Numbered from the stretch's first letter, positions 46,131-58,208 are shown. The stretch is 64,000 nt of DNA from Dryocosmus kuriphilus (GCA_038277395.1 CM076197.1:102202442-102266441), one strand, 5' to 3'. Notes: generated by a model not told the origin, from the sequence alone. A program made the numbers and translations.

Positions 46131-46378
46131 TATCGAGCGCGAAGCGTGAGTGTCATGATGAGAATGTATTCCTTAAGGGCGATAGAGCCTTAAGTAAAAT
46201 AGTTCCTTTTGGAATTTTTAATGTAAAGGTTGATCGGATCCATAAACACCGAGCGCGTAGCGCGAGGTGAATAATTTATCGAGCGCGAAGCGCGAGTGCC
46301 AACAGACGCACGCCCTTATAGGCGAGCTCATACTTCGCGCGAAGAGCGGGATGAGAATGTGCCCGCGAAGCGGGCAGA
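46131..46378. repeat. GC-rich hairpin cap of array X1
   Basis: Several short perfect hairpins with GNA-type triloops: GCGC-GAA-GCGC (46,283-46,293), GCGC-GTA-GCGC (about 46,253-46,263), CCCGC-GAA-GCGGG (46,362-46,374) and the palindrome cttcgcgcgaag (46,333-46,344). The same block, inverted, is at 56,505-56,714. Confidence 0.8.
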
Positions 46379-46931
46379 TGTTTTTTTAATATCTTAATGT
46401 GGAAAAGCATTATGACTTAAGATTTTCACCTTTTTGGTATAATGGCCCTTGTCCTTATAAACTCTTATTTCTAGTTAATTTTAAAGTGTAAATTGATTAG
46501 GAAACGTTGACAAACCACGTGGACAGTTTTTCACTGCATTTTGAACCGCCTCCCGCCCATGAAGCCCCACCGTAGCAGTTTTTCCAAACCCACCCTTCCT
46601 CCTATAAAGGCACGCGGTTTTTAGTACCACTTAAAATTTTTTATATAATTTTAGGCTTATTGAACATTTTTATTTAAATTAAAATTTACTGTACGTATAA
46701 CGTAAGCATTTTCGCGCGTTATTCAAATTTTTAAATAGAATGCGATTAATAATATCTCTTTAAATAGAAGTCAAATTAAGAGAATTCTTACGTGCATATT
46801 TTCTTCGACTGTTATTAATCGCTAGTTGATTGAAGAATATTATTTCAGTCTTACGGTCTGGTTAAGAATAAAACAAACTTCAACTGAAGTTTAAATGTAG
46901 AAGTCATTTATTATGTCTTCCATACTTCGAC

Positions 46932-46962
46932 GTTTCGACCACAATTGCGGGTCTTTTTCAAG
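46932..46962 (-). ncRNA. Degenerate hammerhead-like motif, PLE D 3' end
   Basis: On the minus strand: CTTGAAAAA, stem GACC/GGTC, GAAAC. The left side of the core departs most from CTGATGA; the stem remains paired. Confidence 0.45.
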
Positions 46963-48728
46963 AATCTACACAAATCTTTCAACAATATTGAAAATAGTAT
47001 CGAGAGCATTGTAATATTTTATATAAATAAATATTAGATGGAAGGTTACCCTTGTTAGAATCGCAGCAAAACATAATCCATATATTTATAAGTCAATTTT
47101 TTAGTGTATAAAATTAAAATAACTATTTGAGTTCCAAATCAAGGAACTCCAATTTTAGTCACATTTTTCACGTGTTAATTGGTTGCTGACGGACAGAACA
47201 AGAGAAACTAATCGTAAATGTACAACAGGATTCTAGAAGAGTAGGGATACTGTAAGTATGATTATATTAAGTTAAATTCTTGATGAAAAGGATCGCCAAA
47301 CCTTGGAAGGAAATTTCTTTTTCGTTTTGAAATTGGAACTTTTAATGCAGGATACATTGATAAATTTGGTTAATATTTTTAATTTCAGTATTTAAATTAA
47401 CTGAGTTTTTATTGCATTTTTTAATATATATTGATTCTAAAATCCTTCTTTTAAAAATATTATTTTCTCTCGCTATAATTTTAACATTATTAAAATCGAA
47501 ACGATGATTAAATTCCCATGAGTGTTGTATAATCCTGTATTAAGATTTTCAATTTCACAGTCCCTTTTGTGTTCATATATTCTTGTTTTTAATCTTCTTC
47601 CTGTTTCACCAATGTAGGTTTTGTTAGAGCCTTTACAGTTAATGAGATAAACTACGCAAGATGAATTTTCAGTACTATTTAAGTCCTTTTTATTTTGAAA
47701 GAATATGCTTAGATTGTGATTATTCTTGAAATAAACATTTATATTAAACTCTTTTAAGGATCGACGTAATCTTTCAGAGAGGCCTTGTATATATGGTAGG
47801 CTAACTATTAAATTATTTTTGTTATAACTTTCATTATATAATTCTTTTTCTTTTTTTTTCAATTCTAGATGTATTATAAATTTCATTGATTCGTTCTTTT
47901 ATGACACTTTCTATCAACGGAAGTGGATAATTATTTAGTTGTAATGTGATTTTTAATCGCTCTAAGTTTTCTCTTCTAAATTCAACGTAACTTAATTTAA
48001 TACATCTGTATATTAACCCCTTAATTAAACCAATCGTTTGGCTAAATAGGTGATATGAATCAAAATTTAAATAGCGGCCAGACCAAGATTCTTTTTTAAA
48101 CCAATTTGTGATTAAATTTCCATCAGTAGTTTTAATAATTTTTAAATCCAAAAAACTTAAGCTATTGTTATTTTCAATTTCAACTGTGAATTGAATAGGA
48201 TCTTCAATACTATTGAAAATATTTAAAACTTCATTAATTTTATTATGTGGTATAATTGTGAAGATGTCATCCACATACCGTTTATAGAAAATGGTTTGAA
48301 TGTTAATTTAGATAAGGCTCTTTTTTTTACATCTTCTAATACTAAGTTTGATACAAATCGGACAGCCTGAAATTTGTTTGTAAAATTTATTATTGAAAGA
48401 AAAAAATGCAACAATTAAAAACTGTTTTGACAGCTATTAGGATTTCATTTTTTTTCATTTTTGTTAAATTCTTATTTAAATTTAATTTCTCTTCAATACA
48501 ATCTAATGCTAAATCTAACGAAATATTATCGAACATTGATACAACATCAAAGGATACTAGTGAATGTGTTGGAGGTACAATAATGTTAGATGATGTAATG
48601 GTAGTGTTGACCAAGGTATAAGCATTAAGTTTTAGATGTAAAAGAGAAATTTTTTGTTGATTACTGGTCCTTTATTAAAAAGATGAGAAAAGACTGAGAG
48701 TCTCTCAGCAATTCTTAATACACATGAC

Positions 48729-48758
48729 GTTTCGACTGTACTCTACAGTCCTCATCAG
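48729..48758 (-). ncRNA. Hammerhead-like stem-loop motif, PLE C 3' end
   Basis: On the minus strand: CTGATGAG, a perfect 6-bp stem GACTGT/ACAGTC closing loop AGAGT, then GAAAC followed by GTC. This is the closest of the set to a hammerhead core. Confidence 0.55.
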
Positions 48759-49263
48759 ATTGAAAAATGGAAAAAAACAGTTATGACCTGTGTGACAAAA
48801 GTGGACAATGAAATAAAGTACTTTTTAAAAGTTAAAAAATAGCTCAAATATGAGTTACCTGAAAGATATAATATGACGTAATAGTTGTATAAAACGATGT
48901 GTTCTGCTGGACGGAATTATAAGTAAATTTGATAGATATTAATGGACATAAGACAAAACATAGATGTTTTAAAAATCATTCCGTCCAGCAGACTGACATC
49001 TGTTTCGGAAATTACAAGTAGGTGACCGTAAACAAGGTGGTTTGACCATCTGTAAGTATGGAGAGTGTAGTTATGCGCATGACGTATTGCTCACGTCAGT
49101 TTTATGTGTTGAAATATGAATACAATATTATAAACCGCTGATGTATTGGGTTAAATACAGAAGTTATAAATTTAAAATGTTTTTTAACAAGCATATTTGT
49201 GTAAAAATATAATGTACTATTGAATAGAACGAATAAGGCTATTATAAGTGATGCTCATATTAT

Positions 49264-49968
49264 CTATGTCTGTTTTAAAGTTAATATTACTATTATTTTT
49301 TTCACAATATGGAACATCTCCATGAAAATACGTTTGTAATAATGTGATTCTTTATCTAGACCATTAAAATGGACAAAATCAAAAGAATGTTTATTTTGGG
49401 TTGCGTGTTTTGAAAGGGCAGTGTTGATTTTGTTACTAATACAGTCTCTACGATGTTCATTGATTCTTGTGTCGATGTATCTTTTTGTCTCACCAATATA
49501 ACATTTTTCACAATCTGAACATGATATTCTGTAGATAACATTAGACATTTTATTACGTGGAATAGGATCTTTCTGATTTCTAAAGCAGTTAAAGGGGTCT
49601 TTTATAGGTTTAAAAATGATTTTAATATTGTATTTGGTATACATCTTTTGAAATATTCTGGAAGTTTGTGGATTATATGATAAGATAATGGATCGTTCTA
49701 GATTTAAGTCATTGTTTGAAATGTTGGAAGATAGAGAATTGAGTTTCATAACCCTCTTGTTAATAAGTTCATTAGCGATATTGATAGGAAAGCCATTGTT
49801 AATAAGAGTGCAAGCGATAATATTTAAGTTTTCATCATGAAAAGAAGAATGCGAAAGTTTAACTTCTCTGTCAACAAGACTATTTACCATACTATTTTTG
49901 TAAGGTGGAAAAGTAATAGAGTGATAATTAGTGTACCTTCCGGACATCTTCCGGACATTCTTTTCCAC
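49264..49968 (-). pseudogene. PLE C RT thumb and GIY-YIG endonuclease
   Basis: A continuous 234-codon frame. It starts inside the RT thumb (SGRYTNYHSITF, MVNSLVDREVKLS), continues RSIILSYNPQTSRIFQKMY, then IYRISCSDCEKCYIGETKR, DTRINEHRRDC, ALSKHATQNKHSFDF and YYKRIFMEMFHIVK. The CxxC before YIGET is typical of PLE endonucleases. The GIY-YIG part appears intact (Y, YIG, R, EH), but without RT motifs A-C there is no polymerase. The initial ATG is incidental to truncation. Confidence 0.92.
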
Positions 49969-50052
49969 GTAATAAAATGTCTAATGTTATCTACAGAATA
50001 TCATGTTCAGATTGTGAAAAATGTTATATTAGTGAGACAAAAAGAAAAATAA

Positions 50053-50083
<31 letters not shown>

Positions 50084-50606
50084 ATTAACTTTAAAACAGA
50101 CATAGATAATATGAGCATCACTTATAATAGCCTTATTCGATCTATTTAATAGTACATTATATTTTTACACAAATATGCTTGTTAAAAAACATTTTAAATT
50201 TATAACTTCTGTATTTAACCCAATACATCAGCGGTTTATAATATTGTATTCATATTTCAACACGTAACACTGACGTCAGCAATACGTCATGCGCATAACT
50301 ACACTCTCCATACTTGCAGATGGTCAAACCACCTTGTTTACGGTCACCTACTTGTAATTTCCGAAACAGATGTCAGTCTGATGGACGGAATGATTTTTAA
50401 AGCATCTATGTTTTGTCTTATGTCCATTAATATCTATCAAATTTACTAATAATTCCGTCCAGCAGAACACATCGTTTTATACAACTATTACGGCATATTC
50501 TATCTATCAGGTAACTCATATTTGAGCTATTTTAACTTTTAAAAAGTACTTTATTTCATTGTCCGCTTTTGTCACACAGGTCATAACTGTTTTTCCATTT
50601 TTCAAT

Positions 50607-50636
50607 CTGATGAAGACTGTAGAGTACAGTCGAAAC
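50607..50636 (+). ncRNA. Hammerhead-like motif, PLE C inverted arm
   Basis: Identical to the motif at 48,729-48,758 except CTGATGAA for CTGATGAG. The 6-bp stem and loop are unchanged. Confidence 0.5.
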
Positions 50637-51874
50637 GTCATGTGTATTAAGAATTGCTGAGAGACTCTCAGTCTTTTCTCATCTTTTTAATAAGGGACCA
50701 GTAATCAAAAAAAAAATTTCTCTTTTACATCTAAAACTTAGTACAATAATGTTATTGATTTTTTCTTTAAGGTCCCAACTGATTTTAATGAACGCATCTG
50801 TATTGTCTGATATTGGTCTTAACGTGTTTTGATAGGAATTTTGCTAAGTTATAAGTAGGTGATCCTATAGTCGATACTATTAATCTCCAACTTAAAACCG
50901 GTTTATGAACTACAGGAACTGCATAAGCTTTCGGAATTGAACTATTATAAGTTTTTAGTTCATGAGCAGTTTTATTATTTATATAGGTTTGTTTCTCCCA
51001 TCTTTTAATTATGTCATTACACTTATTTTCCACTTTTGGAATTAAATTACTTTTAACGTTTTTATATAAATTACTATTTTTTAGAATATTTTTAATTGTA
51101 ATGTTGTAATCCTCTTTATTTGTTGCAACTGTTATGTTTCCTTTATCAGCTTGTGTAAAAATCAAATCTTTGTATTCTTTTTGAAATGTTTAAATAGTAT
51201 CTGCTATGTTATTTTTATTTTTAAAATTTTTATTGTTTTTATGATTCAAAACAATCTGGGTTACTGTTTTCCTAATATTGAACTTTTTCTCATCTTCTTC
51301 TAAACTTCTTATACAATTTTCGTTGTTAGCTACAACTCAATAAATTTAAATACTGAAATTAAAAATATTAACCAAATTTACCAATTTATCCTACATTAAA
51401 AGTTCCAATTTCAAAACGAAAAAGAAATTTGCTTCCAAGGTTTGGCGCGACTTTTTATCAATAATTTAAATTAATATAATCCTACTAATATCCCTACTCT
51501 TCTAGAATCCTGTACATTTACGATACTTCTCTTGTTCTATCCCTCAGTAACCATCACGTCAAAAATGTGACTAAAATTGGAGTTCCTTGATTTGGAACTC
51601 AAATAGTATTTTAAACTGTGTACACTGATAAACTGACTCATTATTATATGGATTTTAAACTACAATTTACAGTGATTATACTAAAACTGATGTTCCTCGA
51701 TTTGGGCTCTAACAGTTATTTTAATGTTATACACTGAAAAATATACTTATAAATATATGGATTATGTTTTACTACGATTCTAACAAAGGTAACTTTCTAT
51801 CTAATATTTATTTATATAAAATATTACAATGTTCTCGATACTATTCCAATATTGTTAAAAAATTTGTGCAGATT

Positions 51875-51905
51875 CTTGAAAAAGACCCGCAATTATGGTC
51901 GAAAC
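51875..51905 (+). ncRNA. Degenerate hammerhead-like motif, PLE D inverted arm
   Basis: CTTGAAAAA, GACC (51,884-51,887), loop, GGTC (51,897-51,900), GAAAC. It differs from the left copy only in the loop. Confidence 0.45.
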
Positions 51906-52091
51906 GTCGAAGTATGGAAGACATAATAAATGACTTCTACATTTAAATTTCAATTGAAGTTTCTTTTGTTCTTAACCAGACCGTAAGACTTAGTAATATT
52001 CTTCAATTAAATATCTGTTTAATTAATATATTAAGCATCATAAAAATCACGTGCTCTCCACCATCAGCCACCCCCCAAAATGGGCCACGTG

Positions 52092-52678
52092 CACGGAGAA
52101 AAATGAATGGTCAGCCTGAACATCTAGAGTGTCAGACTGACCATATTTGAGTTTTAACTATGGGACAGTCCCCTAGATGGTGTGGCGTACCATCCGCGGA
52201 GTGTGAAAATTTGATGGCTAGGTTTACTATCTCAGAATGTTAAGTTTACGATTCTGGAGTGTCAAAATTTGAAGGTTAGGTTCACTACCGGCGTGCGCAT
52301 TATTTGACCATCTCACAGTGCCATTCTGATTATTCTTGATAGTGAGTTTGGCCCTCTCGAATGGTGCAAATGACTGAAAACAAGATATTTAACTTAACCA
52401 TCCCAGAGTTTCGATTCGATCATCCCTGATGTAAGTTTGACACTCTCGGATGGTCAAAAGGAGTGAAAACAGGGTATTTAACTTGGCCATACTAGAGTTT
52501 CGATTTGATAATCCCTGACAGTAAGACCGATTCTCTGCTGATTGTTAAGCTGAACATAAAATGAAAGTCTCTTTGACTATGGAGAAAAAATTATGGATTG
52601 TACATGATACTGTCTGGAAGGTCAAACTGACCATTTAAATTTTGACAGTCAAAGTTTGACTATCTATTTTTCTCCGTG
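52092..52678. mobile_element. MITE with cacggagaaaaat ends
   Basis: The inverted ends cacggagaaaaat (52,092) and atttttctccgtg (52,678) enclose 587 bp without a gene. Inside are diverged direct repeats (gtgaaaacagggtatttaac-type, gagtttcgattcgat) about 100 bp apart. The target duplication is not evident. Confidence 0.75.
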
Positions 52679-53397
52679 TGGTTTATGAACGTTCCCTTGT
52701 AAAAAGAGTAGGTAAGTAGAGCTAAAAAGGGAAGGTTTCTATAATAATAATTTTCGAAACAACAAGATATTCTAATCTGGGTTAATCACGGATGACGTGG
52801 ATTATTTGTCACATCTGTCTTTCTTTGGGCTTTCAGAAATTATTTACCATTTGCGAAACGAGCAGCGGGTGCCCGATACTTAATCCGTGATTCGATCTAA
52901 ATCTCAATTTTGTAGCTTGCTATATATATACATATAACTACATATATACATAGAGAATATTCTCTATAAAGATACCTAAAGCATTACCACTACCACCGCC
53001 ACCATCACCATCTCTTCCACCTCTACGGGCATAGTTCGCCCTCCACGTTCATCCAGTGAATTACTTCGTTAGTGGCTACAGTCAGAGGGCTGTTAATTCC
53101 TGCAGGGCAGATTATACAGATAGGTTTATTGCGCTCGTGTCCCAATCTAATGTTCGTAATGCTTCTGTAGCCTCTACACTCGTCTATATACGGATCTCGA
53201 TTTCTCCTTCAACCAGCCACCCTAAGACTGAAGTTTGCTTCCAGAAATGGGGAATTTGGGGTGGTCCAGAAGCCAGAGATTCTAGACCCATGGAGCCGAT
53301 ATCTGACCTACGCGAAGAATGCAAGATATATATGAGTACTGAGTACGTATGGGGAACTTGCCTCTACCAAAACCCCCTGGATACCTTTTACTAGCGT
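52679..53397. other. Gene-free interval, possibly unique
   Basis: The frame at 53,056-53,394 (112 codons) is moderately GC-rich but has no domain I recognise and no splice-supported extension. No repeat partner is seen. Confidence 0.4.
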
Positions 53398-54595
53398 CGC
53401 GGATAATAAATTTTCCAGGGGGAAAAATGACCAAAGTAACGAGGAGGTAACATATCAGTTTATCATGTGTGAAGGGAACTAATTTCGAAAGTTACATATG
53501 TTTACAAATTTTTTGTTTTATTGTTTTCCCCTTGGGACACATTTCGATTATATTCAACTCTGAATCCCTTTTTCTAAGGCCTTTTAAAATTGTGCTCGTA
53601 CTGTTAACATTAGAATTGTTATTTGATAAAAATAATGTTCTAATCAAAAGATTAGGAATTAAACTCTCTTACTTATATCTTATTGATTGTCTTGTAATTT
53701 TGAATACTTTAAAATTTTGTCTTTCATTTCTGGAAACTTTCAATCTTACATGACTTGACATTAACGAAATTCTATCATTTTGAATATTCGAAAATTATAA
53801 ATCCATATTTAAATTCAACACCTTCAGTTTCTTTTAAATAAAGATAGTTTATTTAAAAGAAAGTAAAAATCAGGTTTGTTTTTCAATTTTGTTCATCCGT
53901 TAAAGTGTGAGTGGAATACGATCGAATATATCCAAGTGTTTGCTTCTTTCAAGCCATCTTTCAATTTTTAATTTAATAATTTCTATTTTGGATACTTTTA
54001 GATTTTTGCAAAACTTTGAATTCCTCCAAGTTTAAAGTGCTCGTTGTTGGTAATCTTGTTTTCTTACGAATTTTGATGCTATTAAGTTTCTTTGTCTTAA
54101 AAATTCGGAGAATTATTTCAATCCTGGTCAATTTTGAATTATGATTTCGATTTTCAATACGTATCTACATAAAGATCTACATCTATATAATTATAAATTT
54201 AGGTTCTAAGAATTCTTTTTCTTACAATAGTTTATGAATGGCTGAAAGTTTCAAACCTTGGAAACTGTCATTTTGAATAAATCAATTTTTTCTTGACAAA
54301 ATATGTTTTGATAATGACTTTTCAATTTCAACACCTTCAGATGTGAACTCGTTCTATTTGGAAATTTCTGTATGACTCCAAATGTGAGTCTTTTAATTTT
54401 TAATGCATTTAAGTTTCAATAATTTCGTGATTCAAAACTCGATGAAATGATATTTTTGAATGTTGTCAATTTATGATTTGTCTTAGATTTCTTTAAATTT
54501 TCTATTCTTCTATGTATGCCAGATTGTCAGATAACTCTGAGTTTGGGACCTAAATTCATTTAAATTTGGATGCTTTCCATTTGGTATGCTTTTTA
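53398..54595 (+). repeat. Tandem duplication copy 1, left part
   Basis: It matches 58,684-59,985 in the same orientation (ataataaattttccagg, tttatcatgtgtgaagg, ggatgctttccattt). The continuation is at 58,578, after a 4-kb insertion. Diverged; short frames are not conserved. Confidence 0.75.
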
Positions 54596-55577
54596 ATGAA
54601 GATTCGCGACAGTAAATCGCTGCCAAGTAAAAAAAAAGCCGCGAATATATTTTCTCGAAAGAACGCTACTTATCGCACACGCGTGGGCTATCTCAGACAA
54701 TTCTTCATCGATTTTCATCAATCCTTTTGGAATCAATAAAAAATCGATAAAAAGTAACTTCTGTGCATACCTATAGATTGTCCATTTTATAGACATTGCA
54801 CACAGCAGTATTATTTTCTACAATTCAGTCGACGTGTAGCCTATAATATTTAACCGATTCGTCTGGGAATTTTAGAAAAAATTAAATAGTTGAAGCTCCA
54901 GTGCTTTTTTTCTGGAAATTTTGATTCCTCAATTATTTCTCCATAATATCTAACTTTTTATGCCCAAAAAATGATTTTTTGGCAGTTTAGTTGACCTGTA
55001 GCCTATAATATTCAACCGAATCGTCTAAAAACTTCAGGCTAATTTGAATAGATGAAGCTTCAGTGCTATTTTTTTTTTTGTAAATCTTGATCCATCAATT
55101 ATTTCTCAAGATGTTTCATTTTTCATGCCCAAAATACAATTTTTTGGCTTTCAGTGTATTAAAAAATTTATTATATGAATTTAATTTAAAAAAATTAAAT
55201 ATTTACAAAAAAAGTGAAATCTCATCAAAAATATCTTCGATGGAAAAAACTCCGCCAAGTAAAAACTTAAGATGAGGGACCACGGATATTCAATATGATT
55301 GAAATATTAATACCAGAGAGTTGCTAACTTTTTCCTAGTATAATTTTCGGCCCAAAATTACACCCCGCGTCAAAAAATAAATAATCACTTTTTTACCATC
55401 TTTTATTTTTAACTCGTCGCCAAGTAGAAATATATTAAAATCCATACGAGAGATTGTTTAAAGTTGTAAAAAAGCGTATAAAAATATTGAACAATTTTCA
55501 TTCGTATTTTTTTTGTAATTTTCAAACTTCCTAATTTTAAAAATATTGGTGTTATTTTATCGACCAGGATAATTAAT

Positions 55578-55717
55578 GAATTAATTTCTGATGTTAATTT
55601 TTTATCGATTACTGGTCCAAATAATTTTTTGGAGAAACAAGAAAAAATCTACCTTCGTTTCTGCAAAAAATTACTTGGACCAGTAGTCGATGAAAAATTA
55701 ACATCAGAAATTAATTC
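55578..55717. repeat. Hairpin with 53-bp arms
   Basis: Arms 55,578-55,630 and 55,665-55,717 pair with about four mismatches around a 34-base loop. The size would suit a precursor hairpin or a miniature fold-back; nothing shows expression. Confidence 0.75.
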
Positions 55718-55914
55718 ACTTCTTAATTTTTATTATGAAAATGTTTATGATTTCAAATAAGCTCTTGAATGAACTTTACAATATTTCTATTTGGTGACGA
55801 AATAAAAAAAAAAAAAAATGATGAAAAATGACACTTCTACAAATTTTAATATTTAAATTCGGCAATTTTTACTTTTTCATCTCAAAGAGAAGGTATTAGT
55901 TTTATGTGAAATAT

Positions 55915-56500
55915 GGCTTTCGCGGATTTCATGAAATCTCGACGTTTCGTGACCCTCTGAATCCGAAAAAACATGTTTTACGTTGGTGTCTGTCTGTCAT
56001 TGTCGTCGTTATCGTTGTCGTCTGTTAGCGCGATAACTTTCGAAGGACTAATCGGATTGGATTGCCCTTTGGCACACTTCTTTAAGGCTTAAAAAGAAGA
56101 GACGATTTCGTTAACCAGCGGTTTTTGAGCAACGCTTCTGGTTTTATCCATAATAAACTCTTTCCAAAAATCAAAAATTCAAATTTGCCACCAAAATATG
56201 TAAGATACGAAAAAAATGATAATGAACGAAGTTGTTTACCTGAAAAAGATCTACACATTTTCTCTCTATCATTTTTTCGTAAAGACGCACAGTTTTTGAG
56301 TTATTCGTGAAATATGTTATTAAATACAAACAAATCCACTTTTCAGCAAAACTATGTGACATACGAAAAATTATGAAGAAGCAGAATTATTCGCCTTGGA
56401 AAGACCTAGAAATTTGCTTAAAACCATTTTTTGATCCAACGCATAGTTTTTTGATGAAACGTATAGTAGTTGTTTTAATCAAGAAAAATATTATTAAAAA
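55915..56500 (+). repeat. ~155-bp tandem array X2, plus-oriented part
   Basis: Starts with the same tttcgcggatttcatgaaat block as 45,185 and continues into units equivalent to those of X1. Confidence 0.75.
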
Positions 56501-56504
56501 ATCT

Positions 56505-56714
56505 GCCCGCTTCGCGGGCACATTCTCATTGCGCGCTTCGCGCGAAGTATGAGCGCGCCTAGGGCGCGCGTCTGTTGGCCCTCGCGCTACGCTCTCGGTG
56601 TTTATGGATCGTATAAACCTTTAAATTAAAAATTACAAAAGAAATTATTTTACTTAAGGCTCTATCGCCCTTAAGGAATACATTCTCATCATGACACTCG
56701 CGCTTCGCGCTCGA
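56505..56714. repeat. GC-rich hairpin block at centre of palindrome
   Basis: Inverted counterpart of 46,131-46,378: cccgcttcgcggg, gcgcgcttcgcgcg, cgcgcttcgcgctcg, plus the shared ttaaggctctatcgccctta. It joins a plus-oriented and a minus-oriented array. Confidence 0.8.
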
Positions 56715-56739
56715 TAATTACATTTTTTTAAAACACATT

Positions 56740-57515
56740 GTAGATTGGTAAAGTTTTTTTGTGATTTTCCAAATTTTCACAATACAGGATTTCGATTCTT
56801 AAAAGTAAAACGATGAGTCTTATGAATAAATTTTGTAGCTCTTTCCAAGGTGAACAATTCTGCTTGCATAGTTTTGCTGAAAAGTGGTTTTCTTTATATT
56901 TCATAACATATTTCACGAATAACTCAAAAAGTACGCGTCTGCTCAAAAAAATGATAGAAAAAAAATTTGTAGATCTTTTTGAGGCAAACAACTTTGTTTA
57001 TTATTATTTTTCCATATCTTGCATAGTTTGGCGGGAAATTTGAAAATCTTGATTTTTAATAACTTTTTATCGATTAAAACAAAAATTATGCATTTTATCG
57101 AAAAATGGTGTGTACAAAATTTGTAGATTTTTTCGAGCTGAACAACTTTGTTGATTATCATTTTTTTTGATATTGAATATTTTGGCAAGAAACCACAGTT
57201 TTTGGTTTGTAATAACGTTTTTTCGATTAAAATAAAAACGGTGCTTTTTATAAAGAAATGGTTAAAACAAAATTTGTAGATTTTTTTGAGATGAACAATT
57301 TTACCCTCCACTGTATTTTTTTTGTATCTCGCATAGTTTAGCCGGAAAATCGATTTTTTGATTTTGTGAAAACCGTTTTATCGCGACCACAGACGACAAC
57401 GGCAACGACAACGACAACAACAGACAGACAGACAACGTCGTAAATACCGTTTTTTCTGACTCAGGGGGTCTCAAAACGTGGTGATTTGATGAAAACTGGG
57501 GGGGGGGGGGGGGGG
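56740..57515 (-). repeat. ~155-bp tandem array X2, minus-oriented part
   Basis: At least four units on the minus strand. A 122-codon frame (57,311-56,943) spans two full units and part of a third with a 51-residue period (YKFCFNHFFIKSTVFILIEK, then YKFCTHHFSIKCIIFVLIDK). The array begins near the trinucleotide run at about 57,385-57,435 and G18 at 57,498-57,515. Confidence 0.75.
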
Positions 57516-57539
57516 TCAAATTTTACATAAATCTAATAT

Positions 57540-58047
57540 CTTCTCTGATGAGAATGTTAAAATTAAAAATCCACTTTTCAAGAAAACTATGCGAGATACG
57601 AAAAAATGTTAAGCAGCAAAGTTGTTTATCTCAATAATATCTACAATTTTTCTTTATACTTTTTTTATAAAACGTATAGTTTTCGTTTTAATCGTGAAAA
57701 ACATTATTAAATATCATGAATCCAATTTTCCGTTGAAAGTATGCGAAGTGTGAAATTTGTCCAACAGAAGAAATTATTCATCTCAAAAATGTTCACAAAT
57801 TTGCTTCAGACCATTTTTTCATAGGGCTCATAGTTTTTTTTTTTAATGGTGAAAAATGTTACTAAAAATCAAAGGATTTTATTTTCACTCAAACTGCAAA
57901 AGGAATGTCACATTTTGAATAAACTTTATTCGAGTGCGAAGCGCGAGACACGTGATGAGAATGAATCTGCTTATGGTAAATAACGTATCGAGCGCGAAGC
58001 GTGGCGCGCAGAGCGCGCGATGAGAATATGCCCGCGAAGCGTGCAGA
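57540..58047 (+). repeat. Array X2 continuation and second GC cap
   Basis: Plus-oriented units (aaaactatgcgagatacg and relatives) to about 57,930, then a GC-rich hairpin block (57,931-58,047) with gagcgcgaagcgtg and cccgcgaagcgtgc. Confidence 0.7.
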
Positions 58048-58208
58048 TTTTTTTATATGCTAGTTAAAAATCAAATTTGGTATGAAAAAAGTATTTTTTT
58101 TTAACACGGGGTATAATTTTGAGCCGAAAATTATACTAGGAAAAAAATTGGCAACCCTCTGCTATTGATATTTCAATCATTTCAGATATCTGTGGTTCCT
58201 ACCCTTAA

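Larger units (their letters stand above)
48589..50740 (-). mobile_element. Penelope-like element C inserted in PLE D
   Basis: An identical 14-bp target duplication gtacaataatgtta lies at 48,575-48,588 and 50,741-50,754. The gene end is on the minus strand; the 3' region runs left to 48,589. The opposite side (about 49,968-50,740) is an inverted copy of the 3' region, lacking the terminal 37 bp and with an internal deletion replaced by an (ata)n run near 50,047-50,080. The copy is 5'-truncated within the RT. Confidence 0.95.
47473..51339 (-). pseudogene. PLE D reverse transcriptase and GIY-YIG endonuclease
   Basis: Read on the minus strand: an N-terminal region (51,339-50,785) with TQADKGNITVATNKEDY and SWRLIVSTIGSPTYNL; then PLE C; then VPPTHSLVSFDVVSMF (RT motif A, near 48,530-48,575), YVDDIF (48,263-48,277), SLSFLDLKI and the thumb; then LINCKGSNKTYIGETGRR and TRIYEHKRDC (GIY-YIG, near 47,560-47,650). 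The enzyme would copy RNA primed at a nicked target. Defects: a TAA at 51,190-51,192, loss of the GxPMGSP motif B region near 48,330, shifts near 48,300 and 47,880, and the 2.15-kb insertion. Confidence 0.9.
46764..52009 (-). mobile_element. Penelope-like element D, interrupted by PLE C
   Basis: The gene is on the minus strand, with the 3' region at the left. Inverted arms: about 46,830-47,400 and 51,340-52,007; the right arm holds an extra ~100-bp internal duplication. The left end continues 66 bp past the arm. Probable 13-bp target duplication with one mismatch: aatatctctttaa (46,751-46,763) and aatatctgtttaa (52,010-52,022). Without the inserted PLE C it is about 3.1 kb. Confidence 0.85.

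Noticed and set aside
53056..53394. 112-codon frame as a possible host exon
   Set aside because: No recognisable domain and no splice context; kept only as a note in the interval entry.
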